64,000 nt of DNA. It comes from Clostridium sp. AT4. GTDB taxonomy: Bacteria; Bacillota; Clostridia; Lachnospirales; Lachnospiraceae. The stretch covers positions 515,348 through 579,347 of the forward strand of contig NZ_LN999827.1 in the NCBI RefSeq assembly GCF_001517625.2. Reading direction: 5' to 3'. A model generated the notes under the pieces. That model ran no database searches, was not told where the DNA came from, and was given only the letters and a program-made list of their open reading frames with translations. The position numbers were made by a program, and so were the translations under genes. Shown here piece by piece: positions 50,978 to 60,205 of this stretch (the stretch's first letter is position 1; every line of letters starts with the position of its first letter).

Positions 50978-52804
50978 TTATGCCTTTACTTCAGTCTCAG
51001 CAAAAAGGCCCTCAAACTCATCCTGTCCGATCTTTTCCTTCTCGATCAGAAGAGCCGCACAGGAATGAAGCACATCCTCATGGTCGCAGATGATCTGCTT
51101 TGCCTTTGCATAGCATTCGTCTACAATCCTCTTTACTTCCTCGTCAATGACATCTGCAATTCCATTTCCATAAGACTTGGTATGCGCCAGATCACGGCCG
51201 ATAAATACCTCATCCTCATCACTGCCGTACCGGATCATTCCCACACGTTCGGACATACCGTACTGGGTCACCATAGCTCTTGCCAGCTGAGTGGCCTGCT
51301 TGATATCCTGAGAAGCGCCGGTTGTCACATCCTTAAAGATCAGCTCCTCTGCAATGCGTCCGCCCAGATCCACCATGATGCTCTGAAGCATACGGCCTCT
51401 GGTGTTGAACATCTCATCCTTTTCCGGAAGAGGCATGGTGTAGCCTGCAGCCCCCATACCGGTAGGGATAATGGAAACCGTATGAACCGGCCCCACATCC
51501 GGAAGCACATGGAACAGGATCGCGTGGCCTGCCTCATGGTAAGCTGTGATCTTTTTATCCTTTTCGGAAATAACCTTGCTCCTTTTTTCAGCTCCGATCC
51601 CCACCTTTACAAAAGCCCGGTCAATATCATTTTGACGGATAAAACGGCGGTTTTCTCTTGCAGAAAGGATTGCTGCCTCATTCATCAGGTTTTCCAGATC
51701 CGCGCCTGTAAAGCCGGAGGTCGTCTGAGCTACCCGGTGCAGATCCACGTCCTCTCCCAGGGGCTTTTCCTTGGAATGAACCTTTAAGATCTCTTCCCTT
51801 CCCTTTACATCCGGCCGTCCCACAGCAACCTTGCGGTCAAACCGGCCGGGACGCAGGATCGCAGGATCCAGGATATCTACACGGTTGGTAGCCGCCATGA
51901 CAATAATTCCCTCGTTGATCCCAAAACCATCCATCTCTACCAGAAGCTGGTTTAAGGTCTGCTCTCTCTCATCATGGCCTCCGCCCATACCGGTTCCTCT
52001 GCGGCGGGCTACTGCATCGATCTCGTCGATAAATACAATACAGGGAGCATTCTTCTTAGCTTCTTCAAAAAGGTCGCGGACACGGGATGCACCTACACCT
52101 ACAAACATTTCCACAAAATCAGAACCGGAAATAGAGAAAAACGGAACTCCAGCTTCTCCGGCCACTGCCTTGGCAAGAAGGGTTTTTCCTGTTCCCGGAG
52201 GGCCTACAAGAAGAAGTCCCTTGGGGATCCTGGCTCCCACGCTGGTATATTTCTGAGGATTCTTCAGGAAATCAACTACTTCTTCCAGTTCTTCCTTCTC
52301 CTCCTCAAGTCCTGCTACCCGTGAAAAGTTCACTTTGCTGTCACGGCTGAGCCTTGCGCGGCTTCTGCCGAAATTCATCATTCTGGCATTTGCTCCGTTC
52401 CCGGCCGCCCCGCGGTTCATCATCGTAATAATCACAATTACCACAACAATAGAAAGGAGAAACGGCATCACAACAGTAAGCATGGTATTTTCCTGCGGTA
52501 CGCCTTCTACTGCATAATCAATGTTGCGGTCCCTGAGCAGCTGTTCTACTTCCTTTACATCCGAAACGTTCTGACGGGCGATCCGGTCTCCCTCCAGAGT
52601 CAGGGTTACTGTACCCGTAGGTGCCTGGGGATTCTGGCTGATTACCGCCTCCTCCACCTTTTCCGTATCGAGAACCTGTAAAAACTCCTGATAAGTAAGC
52701 CTGTCTCCTGACCCTGCCGTAGACGTAAATTTAAACGCAAAGGCCAGCAGTACCAGCATCATAATGAGAAATACAAATCCTCTGAATGTCTGCTGCTGTC
52801 TCAA
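50978..52804 (-). CDS. ftsH: ATP-dependent zinc metalloprotease FtsH
   Basis: A membrane-bound AAA+ protease of 608 residues that degrades membrane and regulatory proteins. Two N-terminal helices ([35 protein letters not shown]) flank the extracytoplasmic domain. The AAA module has Walker [14 protein letters not shown], Walker [12 protein letters not shown] and the SRH with RPGRFDR. The zinc site is HEAGHAI with a downstream Asp. It is the last gene of the hup-to-ftsH block, 53 bp from hpt. Confidence 0.97.
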   Translation of the reverse strand: MRQQQTFRGFVFLIMMLVLLAFAFKFTSTAGSGDRLTYQEFLQVLDTEKVEEAVISQNPQAPTGTVTLTLEGDRIARQNVSDVKEVEQLLRDRNIDYAVEGVPQENTMLTVVMPFLLSIVVVIVIITMMNRGAAGNGANARMMNFGRSRARLSRDSKVNFSRVAGLEEEKEELEEVVDFLKNPQKYTSVGARIPKGLLLVGPPGTGKTLLAKAVAGEAGVPFFSISGSDFVEMFVGVGASRVRDLFEEAKKNAPCIVFIDEIDAVARRRGTGMGGGHDEREQTLNQLLVEMDGFGINEGIIVMAATNRVDILDPAILRPGRFDRKVAVGRPDVKGREEILKVHSKEKPLGEDVDLHRVAQTTSGFTGADLENLMNEAAILSARENRRFIRQNDIDRAFVKVGIGAEKRSKVISEKDKKITAYHEAGHAILFHVLPDVGPVHTVSIIPTGMGAAGYTMPLPEKDEMFNTRGRMLQSIMVDLGGRIAEELIFKDVTTGASQDIKQATQLARAMVTQYGMSERVGMIRYGSDEDEVFIGRDLAHTKSYGNGIADVIDEEVKRIVDECYAKAKQIICDHEDVLHSCAALLIEKEKIGQDEFEGLFAETEVKA

Positions 52805-52856
52805 TGTCTGCCTCCTTCAATCAAATGATGTAATACTCTGTACATACCAAAGGACA

Positions 52857-53387
52857 TCAGTCCTCCTGCTCTACTACTCCGATGTAGGGCAGATTTCTGT
52901 ACTTCTGGTCAAAATCCAGACCGTATCCCACTACGAACTCATCCGGAATGGTAAAACAGGTATAGTCTACCTTTACCTGCTTCTTCACACGTCGCTCCGG
53001 CTTGTCAAGAAGGGTGCACAGACGGATATCCGCCGGGCCTCTCTGTTTTAATACCTCGATCAGATATGCCAGTGTCTGGCCGGAATCAATAATATCCTCC
53101 ACAATGAGAACATGTTTCCCCTCCAGCGGCTCATCCAGATCCTTGATGATACGCACTACACCGCTGGATACAGTGCCTGAGCCGTAGCTGGATACAGACA
53201 TAAAGTCCATGGATACGGGAATGGTCAGTCTCTTGGCCAGTTCACAGGTAAAGAACACGCCTCCCTTTAAAATACAGATCAGATGGACGTGCTTTCCCTC
53301 ATAATCTCTGTTAATAAGCTCTGCTACCTCATTGATTCTCTCGTCTACTTCCTTCTCTGTGAGCAATACGCGGATCTTATCTGCCAT
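52857..53387 (-). CDS. hpt: Hypoxanthine phosphoribosyltransferase
   Basis: Purine salvage enzyme converting hypoxanthine/guanine and PRPP to nucleotides. 176 residues with the LICILKGGVFFTCELAKRL loop, the PRPP-binding motif VLIVEDIIDSGQTLAYL and the purine-binding IPDEFVVGYGLDF. It sits between tilS and ftsH, the conserved Firmicutes order. Confidence 0.97.
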   Translation of the reverse strand: MADKIRVLLTEKEVDERINEVAELINRDYEGKHVHLICILKGGVFFTCELAKRLTIPVSMDFMSVSSYGSGTVSSGVVRIIKDLDEPLEGKHVLIVEDIIDSGQTLAYLIEVLKQRGPADIRLCTLLDKPERRVKKQVKVDYTCFTIPDEFVVGYGLDFDQKYRNLPYIGVVEQED

Positions 53388-53404
53388 GATTTTATCCTCC
53401 GTTT

Positions 53405-54847
53405 TTAATCTTTTCTTTTTGCAGGCAGCTTCCTTTCCTCACTGTCGGGAAGTTCTGCCTGAAATACTCTTTTTGTCGCTTCGTCTATCTTGTAATCGCT
53501 GCTGATGCGGTATCCGATAACCCACATCACACGGTTTCCGTCTGCCAGAACAGGAATCCGGTCACGAAGCTCAGAAGGGATTTTTTCATCGATCATATAC
53601 CTTCTGAGAGGCTTGTGAACCCCTGGCGAAAGGGCCAGCTCATCTCCTGGCTGTCTGGTCCTGATAACGGGCGTACCCTTTATTTTATCACAGTCAAACC
53701 ATTTCGTATACATATTTTTAGGAATTGAAAGGCCTTTTTTGTAAGAAAATACAGTAAAAACCGGCTTTGGAAGAAAATCCAGCCCTTCTGATGCCCCCTC
53801 TTTCTCCCTGTTCTTCCCAGAAAATGCTTTTATTCCCCCAATCCGTATCCCCCCATATTCTCTCCTGGCCTCAAGACCATACGGAAGATCGATCCGGCGT
53901 CCTGGCTGCCGGTCAAACAGCTCCGCAGCAGCCTGACCGTGAACCAGTCCCAGATCCTTTGATGAACCAGCCAGCTCCTTTAAAACCTCCATCACTGCGT
54001 ACAGCTGTAAAATGGCATCGGCCTCTTTGAACGGTTTTTCCGGCAGAAAAATGCTCCTGGTTCCATTATTCTCATCCAACGCCCATATCTCAAGCCACCG
54101 TCCTGCCTGCTGCCTTAAATAGCTGTCCGCCATTGCCGCCAGCTTTCCCATGCGCAGGATATTGGCCCCGGCTCCAGGATTGATCCGTTTCTCCACCGCC
54201 GGAAGGATCTCCCTGCGGATGCGGTTTCTGGTATAATGGTCTGTATGATTGGTGGAATCCTCCTTCCATGAAAACCCTCTCTCCCTCAGGTATTCCCGTA
54301 TTTCTTCTCCGCTTACATCCAAAAGAGGACGGATCACATTTCCACGCACATAAGGCATCCCCTTTAACCCTCCCAGGCCGCTGCCGCGAAACAGGTTATA
54401 TAAAATGGTTTCTGCCTGATCCCCGCTGTGATGGGCCACTGCTGTTTTCACTGAGGAGGTGCCTGCCCCTGGCTCCTCTGATTCCCACTTTTTTCCTTCT
54501 GACTCAAAGCTTTCATACCGCAGGATACGACCTGCCTCCTCTTCTGAAATCCCCTCTCTGTCCGCCAGTCCCCTTACATCTGCATAAATAAGGGAAAAAG
54601 GCACGGAAAGCTCCCGGCAGAGTTCCTCTGCAAACCGGCTGTCCCGGTCCGCCTCCTCTCCCCGCAGCCCATGATGGACATGAACGGCCCTCAGCCGAAT
54701 TCCCAGAATATCTCTCAACTGAACTAGGATCCGCAGCAGGCATACCGAATCTGCGCCGCCGGACAGCGCCGCCATCACCCGGTCTCCCGGCTTCACCATA
54801 TGATGTTCTTTTATCGTCTTTCTGACCCGTTCTGTCAGCTTATCCAT
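53405..54847 (-). CDS. tilS: tRNA(Ile)-lysidine synthase
   Basis: Modifies C34 of the CAU-anticodon tRNA-Ile to lysidine with ATP. 480 residues. PP-loop VMAALSGGADSVCLLRIL at the N-terminus, VHVHHGLRGEEADRD, HHSGDQAETILYNLFRGSGL, and the C-terminal TilS substrate-binding domain (TRQPGDELALSPGVHKPLRR). It follows spoIIE by 12 bp and hpt comes 17 bp later. Confidence 0.96.
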   Translation of the reverse strand: MDKLTERVRKTIKEHHMVKPGDRVMAALSGGADSVCLLRILVQLRDILGIRLRAVHVHHGLRGEEADRDSRFAEELCRELSVPFSLIYADVRGLADREGISEEEAGRILRYESFESEGKKWESEEPGAGTSSVKTAVAHHSGDQAETILYNLFRGSGLGGLKGMPYVRGNVIRPLLDVSGEEIREYLRERGFSWKEDSTNHTDHYTRNRIRREILPAVEKRINPGAGANILRMGKLAAMADSYLRQQAGRWLEIWALDENNGTRSIFLPEKPFKEADAILQLYAVMEVLKELAGSSKDLGLVHGQAAAELFDRQPGRRIDLPYGLEARREYGGIRIGGIKAFSGKNREKEGASEGLDFLPKPVFTVFSYKKGLSIPKNMYTKWFDCDKIKGTPVIRTRQPGDELALSPGVHKPLRRYMIDEKIPSELRDRIPVLADGNRVMWVIGYRISSDYKIDEATKRVFQAELPDSEERKLPAKRKD

Positions 54848-54859
54848 TGTCTTCTCTTT

Positions 54860-56275
54860 CTACTCCTTTTTCCAGATTCCTGCTGTAAGCACGGTCATAT
54901 CATCTCTGGCTCCCGGCACGAAGGAAAGGGCAAATTCCAAAATCCGTTCTGCCATCTCCTGGGGCGGCATAAAGTCCAGACTTTCCAGAAACTGGCACAT
55001 AGCCTGCTCCTTATCCTCTCCCGGAAGGGCATCTAACACCCCGTCTGTCACCATGATAATGTGATCCCCATCCCACAGCTTTCTGGACAGCATCACCGGC
55101 TCCGCTTCACTTAAAATCCCTGCCGGAACCTGCCCTGCTTCCAAAACCTCTGCCCCCTCCTGTCCCAGCACAAAGGTAGGCGCTGCCCCCAGCTTCATAA
55201 CATCCAGCACTCCTGTGTACAGATCCACGCAGCTCATGTCCAGAGCCGCCGGATGCTGCTCCGTTCCTGCCAGTAAAAGCACGGCATTTACCAGCTTAAA
55301 GGCTGCTCTGGGTCCAAAACCTGCTTCCAAAAGGTTTTCCGTCAGTTCTACCACTTGTCCGCTTTCCTCACAGGCCGGCTCACCGCAGCCCATGCCGTCG
55401 CAGAGACTGATCATGGCCTGACTTCCCGGACTTTCGCAGAAGGTATAATTATCCCCGGAACACCGTTCCCCCTGCTTCGGCACTCTGGCTGCCCCGTAAA
55501 GGAGCTGATACTCCCCATCCTCCTCAAAACGCACGGTTCCGCTCTGTCTTGTGATAATGCTGCGGCTGTCCTTTGCAGGGTTCCACCTCGTCCCGGGGAT
55601 CACCTCGCTCATAAGCTCTGAGGCATCCTTTGCAGTCATGCACCGTCCGTTGGTGGTGCGGGCTGTAACATAAGCCTCTCTTCTTCCGCTTTCATACTCC
55701 AGGATGAGCATATTTTCCACCGCCACATGGCACCTGCGGAACAGCTTTTTCATTATGTATCCATATTCCTCCGTTATATCTGCCGCCTGATCGATCTGAT
55801 GAGAAAATTCTCCCAGGATCAGGGACAGCTCGCGAAACTGGGATACCACTGCGTCACGGCTTTCCAGAAAACGGTTCTTCCAGGACAGATTCATGGCAGC
55901 ACGGGCCAGACTGCGGTTTAACTGGGCCAGATAATCCTCTTTTTTGCGGCAGCCGGCCAGAAAAGGGCGGGGCATGTCCTCCTTTTCGATCTGTCCTTTC
56001 TGTTCAAATGCCCGGAGAAGATAATACAGATAATAACTGTCCTCCCGCTCACTCTCTGCATAAATACCGCATTGGCTGCAGTCCTGGCACACCATGGATG
56101 CGGAAGTCTGCATAGCAGCCAGCCCGTCATCTCTTGTCAGGCTTCCTGTCTTGTGCATCCCCTCGTCAAAAGCTTTTGCCAGCCGCTCCATGGATCTTGC
56201 CATATCCTCCAATTTCCTGGCTGTATAATAATTTACATCTGATCTGCTTCTTACTTCCCGTCTTCCCGACAACAA
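54860..56275 (-). CDS. spoIIE: SpoIIE-type serine phosphatase lacking the membrane domain
   Basis: SpoIIE dephosphorylates SpoIIAA to release sigma-F in the forespore. Here the central region (YYTARKLEDMARSMERLAKA) and the PP2C phosphatase (SGDNYTFCE, SLCDGMGCGEPA, VTDGVLDALPG, GARDDMTVLTAG) are complete. The usual roughly 300-residue N-terminal membrane domain is missing, since divIC ends only about 140 bp upstream. The frame opens at an ATG at 56368 without a ribosome-binding site. A TTG at 56275 has GGAGGG 6 bp ahead and lies properly downstream of the tandem Spo0A boxes, so I start there (471 aa). The gene order divIC-spoIIE-tilS is the standard one. Confidence 0.85.
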   Translation of the reverse strand: MLSGRREVRSRSDVNYYTARKLEDMARSMERLAKAFDEGMHKTGSLTRDDGLAAMQTSASMVCQDCSQCGIYAESEREDSYYLYYLLRAFEQKGQIEKEDMPRPFLAGCRKKEDYLAQLNRSLARAAMNLSWKNRFLESRDAVVSQFRELSLILGEFSHQIDQAADITEEYGYIMKKLFRRCHVAVENMLILEYESGRREAYVTARTTNGRCMTAKDASELMSEVIPGTRWNPAKDSRSIITRQSGTVRFEEDGEYQLLYGAARVPKQGERCSGDNYTFCESPGSQAMISLCDGMGCGEPACEESGQVVELTENLLEAGFGPRAAFKLVNAVLLLAGTEQHPAALDMSCVDLYTGVLDVMKLGAAPTFVLGQEGAEVLEAGQVPAGILSEAEPVMLSRKLWDGDHIIMVTDGVLDALPGEDKEQAMCQFLESLDFMPPQEMAERILEFALSFVPGARDDMTVLTAGIWKKE

Positions 56276-56393
56276 AAAAATCCCTCCAATCTGCGCTGAC
56301 GGACTTCCAATACCAAAAAGCCCGCCTCTTATCCAGTATACGCAGACCGGAGAGGAAATATCTGTCATATTCAGTTAAAGGGTGCAAAAATCC

Positions 56394-56410
56394 TTCGACC
56401 CCATTCGACA
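56394..56410 (-). promoter_or_regulatory. Tandem Spo0A (0A) boxes upstream of spoIIE
   Basis: On the minus strand TGTCGAA, the consensus 0A box, is followed 10 bp later by GGTCGAA (six of seven). One-helical-turn spacing of direct 0A boxes is the activating layout at Spo0A-dependent sigma-A promoters. They lie directly after the divIC stop. Confidence 0.75.
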
Positions 56411-56416
56411 CACGAC

Positions 56417-56734
56417 TTACTGTCTGGGCTTTAAAAGGATCTCATCCGGATTTACCAGACCCAGCTTTTCCTTTGCTACTTCTTCTGCATACTGCTTGGT
56501 CTGTACATAAATTTTGTATTCCTCAAGCTCTCTGGTCCTGTTTTCCTCATCCTGGACCTGACGGGCCAAATCCGCTTCCTTCTGTCTGTAATCCAGGTCT
56601 GCCTGCTTTAAAGAAGCCCCTTTTGCATTTACAGCCACAGCAAGAGAAATGACTACCATAGTTATACCTATGATTGCCATCCGATTTTCCCATTTGCCGC
56701 GTCTTAAACGCTTTGACCTCCCATAATATGCCAT
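56417..56734 (-). CDS. divIC: Septum formation initiator DivIC/FtsB-like
   Basis: A bitopic division protein of 105 residues: basic cytoplasmic tail, one membrane helix (MAIIGITMVVISLAVAVNA), a coiled coil (DYRQKEADLARQVQDEENRT) and the C-terminal VAKEKLGLVNPDEILLKPRQ typical of DivIC. Its place before spoIIE and after yabQ is conserved. Confidence 0.92.
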   Translation of the reverse strand: MAYYGRSKRLRRGKWENRMAIIGITMVVISLAVAVNAKGASLKQADLDYRQKEADLARQVQDEENRTRELEEYKIYVQTKQYAEEVAKEKLGLVNPDEILLKPRQ

Positions 56735-56758
56735 CCCTGTTCTCCTGACTCCCGCTCT

Positions 56759-57103
56759 CTACGATCCGGAATTATCCTTTCTTGTTATTTTAAACCATCT
56801 GCTAAACTTTTTCAAGCACCGGAAGAAGATACGGCTCACAAAACGATCATATGCCGCCATACCTAAAAATACACCTGCTACGGCATAAAACCGAAAGCTT
56901 CCGTCATTCTGTTCATACAGCAGCATAAATACGGCTCCTCCAGCATAGATCCAGTAAAAAAAATCTTCCATTCCCATAAAAAGGGAATTATGATGGATCA
57001 AAAGGCGCAGCAGCCTTAAGCTGTCATAGACGATCATAAGCCATCCTCCCATAACCAGGCTCAAGCCTGTAAGAAGAAGCTCATAGCGGATACGCTCGCT
57101 CAT
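56759..57103 (-). CDS. yabQ: Spore cortex protein YabQ
   Basis: A small membrane protein of about 114 residues needed for spore cortex formation in Bacillus. About four hydrophobic segments are present (ELLLTGLSLVMGGWLMIVYD, FFYWIYAGGAVFMLLY), with the conserved YDSLRLLR stretch. AGGAGG lies 9 bp before the ATG at 57103; the open frame extends further into yabP, but those residues are not YabQ-like. Confidence 0.9.
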   Translation of the reverse strand: MSERIRYELLLTGLSLVMGGWLMIVYDSLRLLRLLIHHNSLFMGMEDFFYWIYAGGAVFMLLYEQNDGSFRFYAVAGVFLGMAAYDRFVSRIFFRCLKKFSRWFKITRKDNSGS

Positions 57104-57119
57104 CTGCCCCCACCTCCTA

Positions 57120-57407
57120 TCACTTAAAGAGGCGGGCAAACAGGGATTCTCCCGACCGCCGCAATGCTTCATTGGAACTGTAGGCAAAGCTTTCCACCGT
57201 TCCGTCCAGATCTACCTCTCCCTTTTCCAGAGTCAGACGGTTCACATGGAGATCCTTTCCCCGAATCGTCAAAAGTCCCATATCGGTATCCAGCACCACC
57301 TCATTTTCATCAAAGGACACACAGTCTGATACTCCGGTAATTCCGGCAGTCTTGCGATCCTGAATGGTGATCCGGTGGGGCCGGATGCTGCCAAGCGTTT
57401 CTTCCAT
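57120..57407 (-). CDS. yabP: Sporulation protein YabP
   Basis: A 95-residue YabP/YqfC-family protein (HRITIQDRKTAGITGVSDCV, VVLDTDMGLLTIRGKDLHVN, LEKGEVDLDGTVESFAYSSN). It localises to the outer forespore membrane in Bacillus. The ATG at 57407 is set by GGGGAGG 7 bp ahead, which is itself part of a 14-bp hairpin. It lies between rqcP and yabQ. Confidence 0.92.
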   Translation of the reverse strand: MEETLGSIRPHRITIQDRKTAGITGVSDCVSFDENEVVLDTDMGLLTIRGKDLHVNRLTLEKGEVDLDGTVESFAYSSNEALRRSGESLFARLFK

Positions 57408-57414
57408 ACAAAAA

Positions 57415-57467
57415 CCTCCCCATATATTCAGTTTAAGGGCAGTCCCTAAACCTAATATATGGGGAGG
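57415..57467 (-). promoter_or_regulatory. Hairpin sequestering the yabP ribosome-binding site
   Basis: CCTCCCCATATATT and AATATATGGGGAGG are perfect complements, with an inner 8-bp stem (GTTTAGGG / CCCTTAAAC with a bulge). The 3' arm contains the GGGGAGG of yabP and is followed by TTTTTG, so the same structure could act as a terminator for the upstream rqcP transcript. Confidence 0.75.
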
Positions 57468-57473
57468 CGGGCC

Positions 57474-57481
57474 ATTGTATG
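57474..57481 (-). promoter_or_regulatory. Candidate sigma-E -10 element of yabP
   Basis: CATACAAT on the minus strand matches the sigma-E -10 consensus. It would place the transcript start near 57467, the first base of the hairpin. No convincing -35 was found, so this is tentative. Confidence 0.35.
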
Positions 57482-57520
57482 CCACAGCCTGTTCCGAACC
57501 CCGGCCATCAGACCTTTGAC

Positions 57521-57760
57521 CTACAGATAACGGAACAGTTCCTTTGCTTCATCCTTTTTTACAGTTTCCTGTACATCCAGAACCTCAGCTCTTACAGCCT
57601 TTGCTCCGAACTGGATCTCGATAATATCGCCTGTTTTTACATTTAAGGACGCCTTAGCCGGTTTATCATTGACCAGGACGCGTCCTGCGTCGCAGGCTTC
57701 ATTGGCTACAGTCCTGCGTTTGATCAGGCGGGAAACCTTAAGAAACTTGTCAAGTCTCAT
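57521..57760 (-). CDS. rqcP: S4-domain RNA-binding protein RqcP (YabO/HSP15-like)
   Basis: A 79-residue S4 protein (MRLDKFLKVSRLIKRRTVAN, EACDAGRVLVNDKPAKASLN, VKTGDIIEIQFG). RqcP acts with RqcH in C-terminal alanine tailing of stalled chains on the 50S subunit. It follows hup by 3 bp. Confidence 0.93.
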   Translation of the reverse strand: MRLDKFLKVSRLIKRRTVANEACDAGRVLVNDKPAKASLNVKTGDIIEIQFGAKAVRAEVLDVQETVKKDEAKELFRYL

Positions 57761-57763
57761 GAA

Positions 57764-58042
57764 TTATTTATTAACCTCATCCTTTAATGCCTTGCCGGCC
57801 TTAAACTTTGGTGTCTTGGAAGCTGCGATGGTCATAGCCTCGCCTGTCTTGGGGTTTCTTCCCTCTCTTGCAGGTCTCTCAGCAACCTCAAAGTTACCAA
57901 ATCCAACTAACTGTACCTTGCCGCCGTTTACTAACTCCTCAGTTACAACATCTGTGAACGCTTTAACTGCCTTCTCAGCATCCTTCTTGGAAATCTCTGC
58001 CTTCTCAGCAACTGCTGCGATAAACTCTGTCTTATTCATCAA
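57764..58042 (-). CDS. hup: HU-family DNA-binding protein
   Basis: A 92-residue histone-like protein: MMNKTEFIAAVAEKAEISKK, ADVVT-like helix VKAFTDVVTEELVNGGKVQL, and the DNA-binding arm VGFGNFEVAERPAREGRNPK with TGEAMTIAASKTPKFKAGKA. It opens the hup-rqcP unit behind a near-consensus promoter. Confidence 0.97.
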   Translation of the reverse strand: MMNKTEFIAAVAEKAEISKKDAEKAVKAFTDVVTEELVNGGKVQLVGFGNFEVAERPAREGRNPKTGEAMTIAASKTPKFKAGKALKDEVNK

Positions 58043-58157
58043 TTTTTCCTCCTAGATGACGGGAGTCCTGAAATGAAAGCGCCACCCGGCGCAGACCCGT
58101 TTTAAACAGTCCTTCAGGAATCCGCTTCTTTCGATAATGTCAGTTTTTACCTTATCA

Positions 58158-58186
58158 TTTATATCTGTTTTGTTCAGATTTGTCAA
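58158..58186 (-). promoter_or_regulatory. Strong sigma-A promoter of hup
   Basis: Minus strand TTGACA and TATAAA spaced by exactly 17 bp. The -35 box contains the TGA stop codon of the upstream V-ATPase subunit D gene (58185-58183). The leader to hup is about 110 bp. Confidence 0.85.
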
Positions 58187-58806
58187 GGTTTTTCAGTCTT
58201 CATCCGCTTTATTACTTTAAGTCTTGTAAATTCCTCTCTTTCCTTCTCCTCAAGGGCATTGGAAATGGTTCTGGAAAGCGCTTCATAATGGGGAATTGTG
58301 ATGTTTTTTAAGGCATTGGCGCGCTTCTGGGTTTTCTTGATGGAATTAGCCAGGCGATAGGCAGAATTTTCCACCATGGAAAGCTTGATCGTAAGCTCCT
58401 TCACCCGTTCAAAGTGCTGTCTGGCAATGTCCAGAGACTCTGAAGTGTTATTAAAACCGTAAGCCACCTTCATAGGCCCCTGTTCATGACGCACCAGAGG
58501 GATTTCCGTTCCCATAATACTTCGTGCCTTGATCCCTACGCCGTCATCTACAGGCATGGACATGCCGATCTCCTGGACATAGTTGATCCCAAGCTCAATA
58601 TTCGCTTCCTGGAGAGCCTGGTACGCAGCCGTAAACACAGCGTCGATCTCCGACTGGATTCCCTTTGCCTCATCAATTAACCCCATCAGCTCCCGGATCA
58701 GGATATTTCTCTTTTTATCCATAAGACCATAGCCCATAGTGGCAAGCTTCAGGGAATTTTTAGCCGCGATCAGATTTCCTTTGGTGGGAAATGTATTCGG
58801 ATCCAT
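58183..58806 (-). CDS. ntpD: V-type ATPase subunit D
   Basis: Central rotor-shaft subunit, 207 residues, long antiparallel coiled coil (FPTKGNLIAAKNSLKLATMG, LMDKKRNILIRELMGLIDEA, and the basic C-terminal ALKNITIPHYEALSRTISNA). It is the last gene of the ATPase operon, 11 bp after subunit B. Confidence 0.96.
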   Translation of the reverse strand: MDPNTFPTKGNLIAAKNSLKLATMGYGLMDKKRNILIRELMGLIDEAKGIQSEIDAVFTAAYQALQEANIELGINYVQEIGMSMPVDDGVGIKARSIMGTEIPLVRHEQGPMKVAYGFNNTSESLDIARQHFERVKELTIKLSMVENSAYRLANSIKKTQKRANALKNITIPHYEALSRTISNALEEKEREEFTRLKVIKRMKTEKP

Positions 58807-58817
58807 GCTGCGTCACC

Positions 58818-60194
58818 TCACCTTTTCTCGTAAAACTGATCCAGAACCTTTGTATCAATACGGTCCAGTTCCTCTCTCGGAAGCATCCGAAGAAGCTCCC
58901 AGCCGATATCCAGGGTTTCTGTCATGGAACGGTTCTCATAGTGGGTCTGGCCGATAAAACGGCTCTCAAACTCCCGTCCGAATTCCAGATACTTTTTATC
59001 AAGAGGCGACAGCTCGTCCTCACCGATTACAGAAGCCAGCGCTCTTGCGTCTCCCACCTTGGCATAGCAGGAGAAAAGCTGGTTTGCCACATCCTGATGA
59101 TCTGCCCTGGTATAGCCCTCTCCGATGCCGTCCTTCATCAGACGGGACAGGGACGGAAGAACGCTGATGGGCGGATATACAGACTGGCTGTTTAACTGCC
59201 GGTCCAAAACGATCTGCCCTTCTGTGATATATCCCGTCAGGTCAGGGATGGGATGGGTAATATCATCATTGGGCATAGTCAAAATAGGGATCTGAGTCAC
59301 AGAGCCGTGACGGCCTGCCACAATCCCCGCTCTCTCGTAAAGAGAAGCCAGATCACTGTAGAGGTAGCCTGGGAATCCCTTTCTGGAAGGGATCTCACCC
59401 TTGGATGAGGAAACCTCACGCAGCGCCTCCGCATAGGAGGTCATATCCGTCAGGATAACCAGAATATGCATCCCCTTCTCATAGGCCAGGTATTCTGCCA
59501 GAGTCAGGGCGATCTTGGGAGTGATCAGCCTCTCTACCACCGGATCGTTTGCTAGATTGATAAACATGGCAACGTGCTCGGAAACGCCGCTCTCCTCAAA
59601 GGTTCTGCGGAAGAAATCCGCCACGTCATGCTTTACGCCCATAGCTCCGAAAACAATGGCAAAGGACTCATCCGAACCTTCTCCCAGAGACGCCTGCTGT
59701 ACGATCTGGGCTGCCAGCTGGTCATGGGGAAGGCCGTTTCCTGAAAAGATCGGCAGCTTCTGTCCCCGGATCAGGGTCGTAAGCCCGTCAATGGCGGAGA
59801 TGCCTGTGCGGATGTAGTTTCTGGGATATTCTCTGGAAACGGGATTTAGGGGCTGTCCGTTGATATCCAGACGCACATCGGAAATAATGTCTCCCAACCC
59901 GTCAATGGGTTCTCCGATTCCGTTAAAGGTCCGTCCCAGCATCTCCTCAGACACGGCAATCTCCATAGGATGTCCCGTAAGCCTTGTATGGGTATTCCGC
60001 AGAGCCATACCGTCTGTCCCCTCAAAAACCTGAATAATTGCCTTATCTCCATATATTTCGATAATACGGCCGATCTTTTTCGTGTTTCCGGCTACGGTCA
60101 TTTCCACGATCTCATCATATGCCGCATTCTGAACGCCCTCCAGAACCACCAGAGGGCCATTGATCTCACTTAAACCTAAATATTCAACTGCCAT
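58818..60194 (-). CDS. ntpB: V-type ATPase subunit B
   Basis: Non-catalytic hexamer subunit of 458 residues. It shows the family hallmarks but no Walker A P-loop, as expected ([20 protein letters not shown] at that place), plus [20 protein letters not shown] and [18 protein letters not shown]. Together with subunit A it forms the A3B3 head. Confidence 0.97.
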   Translation of the reverse strand: MAVEYLGLSEINGPLVVLEGVQNAAYDEIVEMTVAGNTKKIGRIIEIYGDKAIIQVFEGTDGMALRNTHTRLTGHPMEIAVSEEMLGRTFNGIGEPIDGLGDIISDVRLDINGQPLNPVSREYPRNYIRTGISAIDGLTTLIRGQKLPIFSGNGLPHDQLAAQIVQQASLGEGSDESFAIVFGAMGVKHDVADFFRRTFEESGVSEHVAMFINLANDPVVERLITPKIALTLAEYLAYEKGMHILVILTDMTSYAEALREVSSSKGEIPSRKGFPGYLYSDLASLYERAGIVAGRHGSVTQIPILTMPNDDITHPIPDLTGYITEGQIVLDRQLNSQSVYPPISVLPSLSRLMKDGIGEGYTRADHQDVANQLFSCYAKVGDARALASVIGEDELSPLDKKYLEFGREFESRFIGQTHYENRSMTETLDIGWELLRMLPREELDRIDTKVLDQFYEKR

Positions 60195-60205
60195 CTGAAT
60201 CCTCC

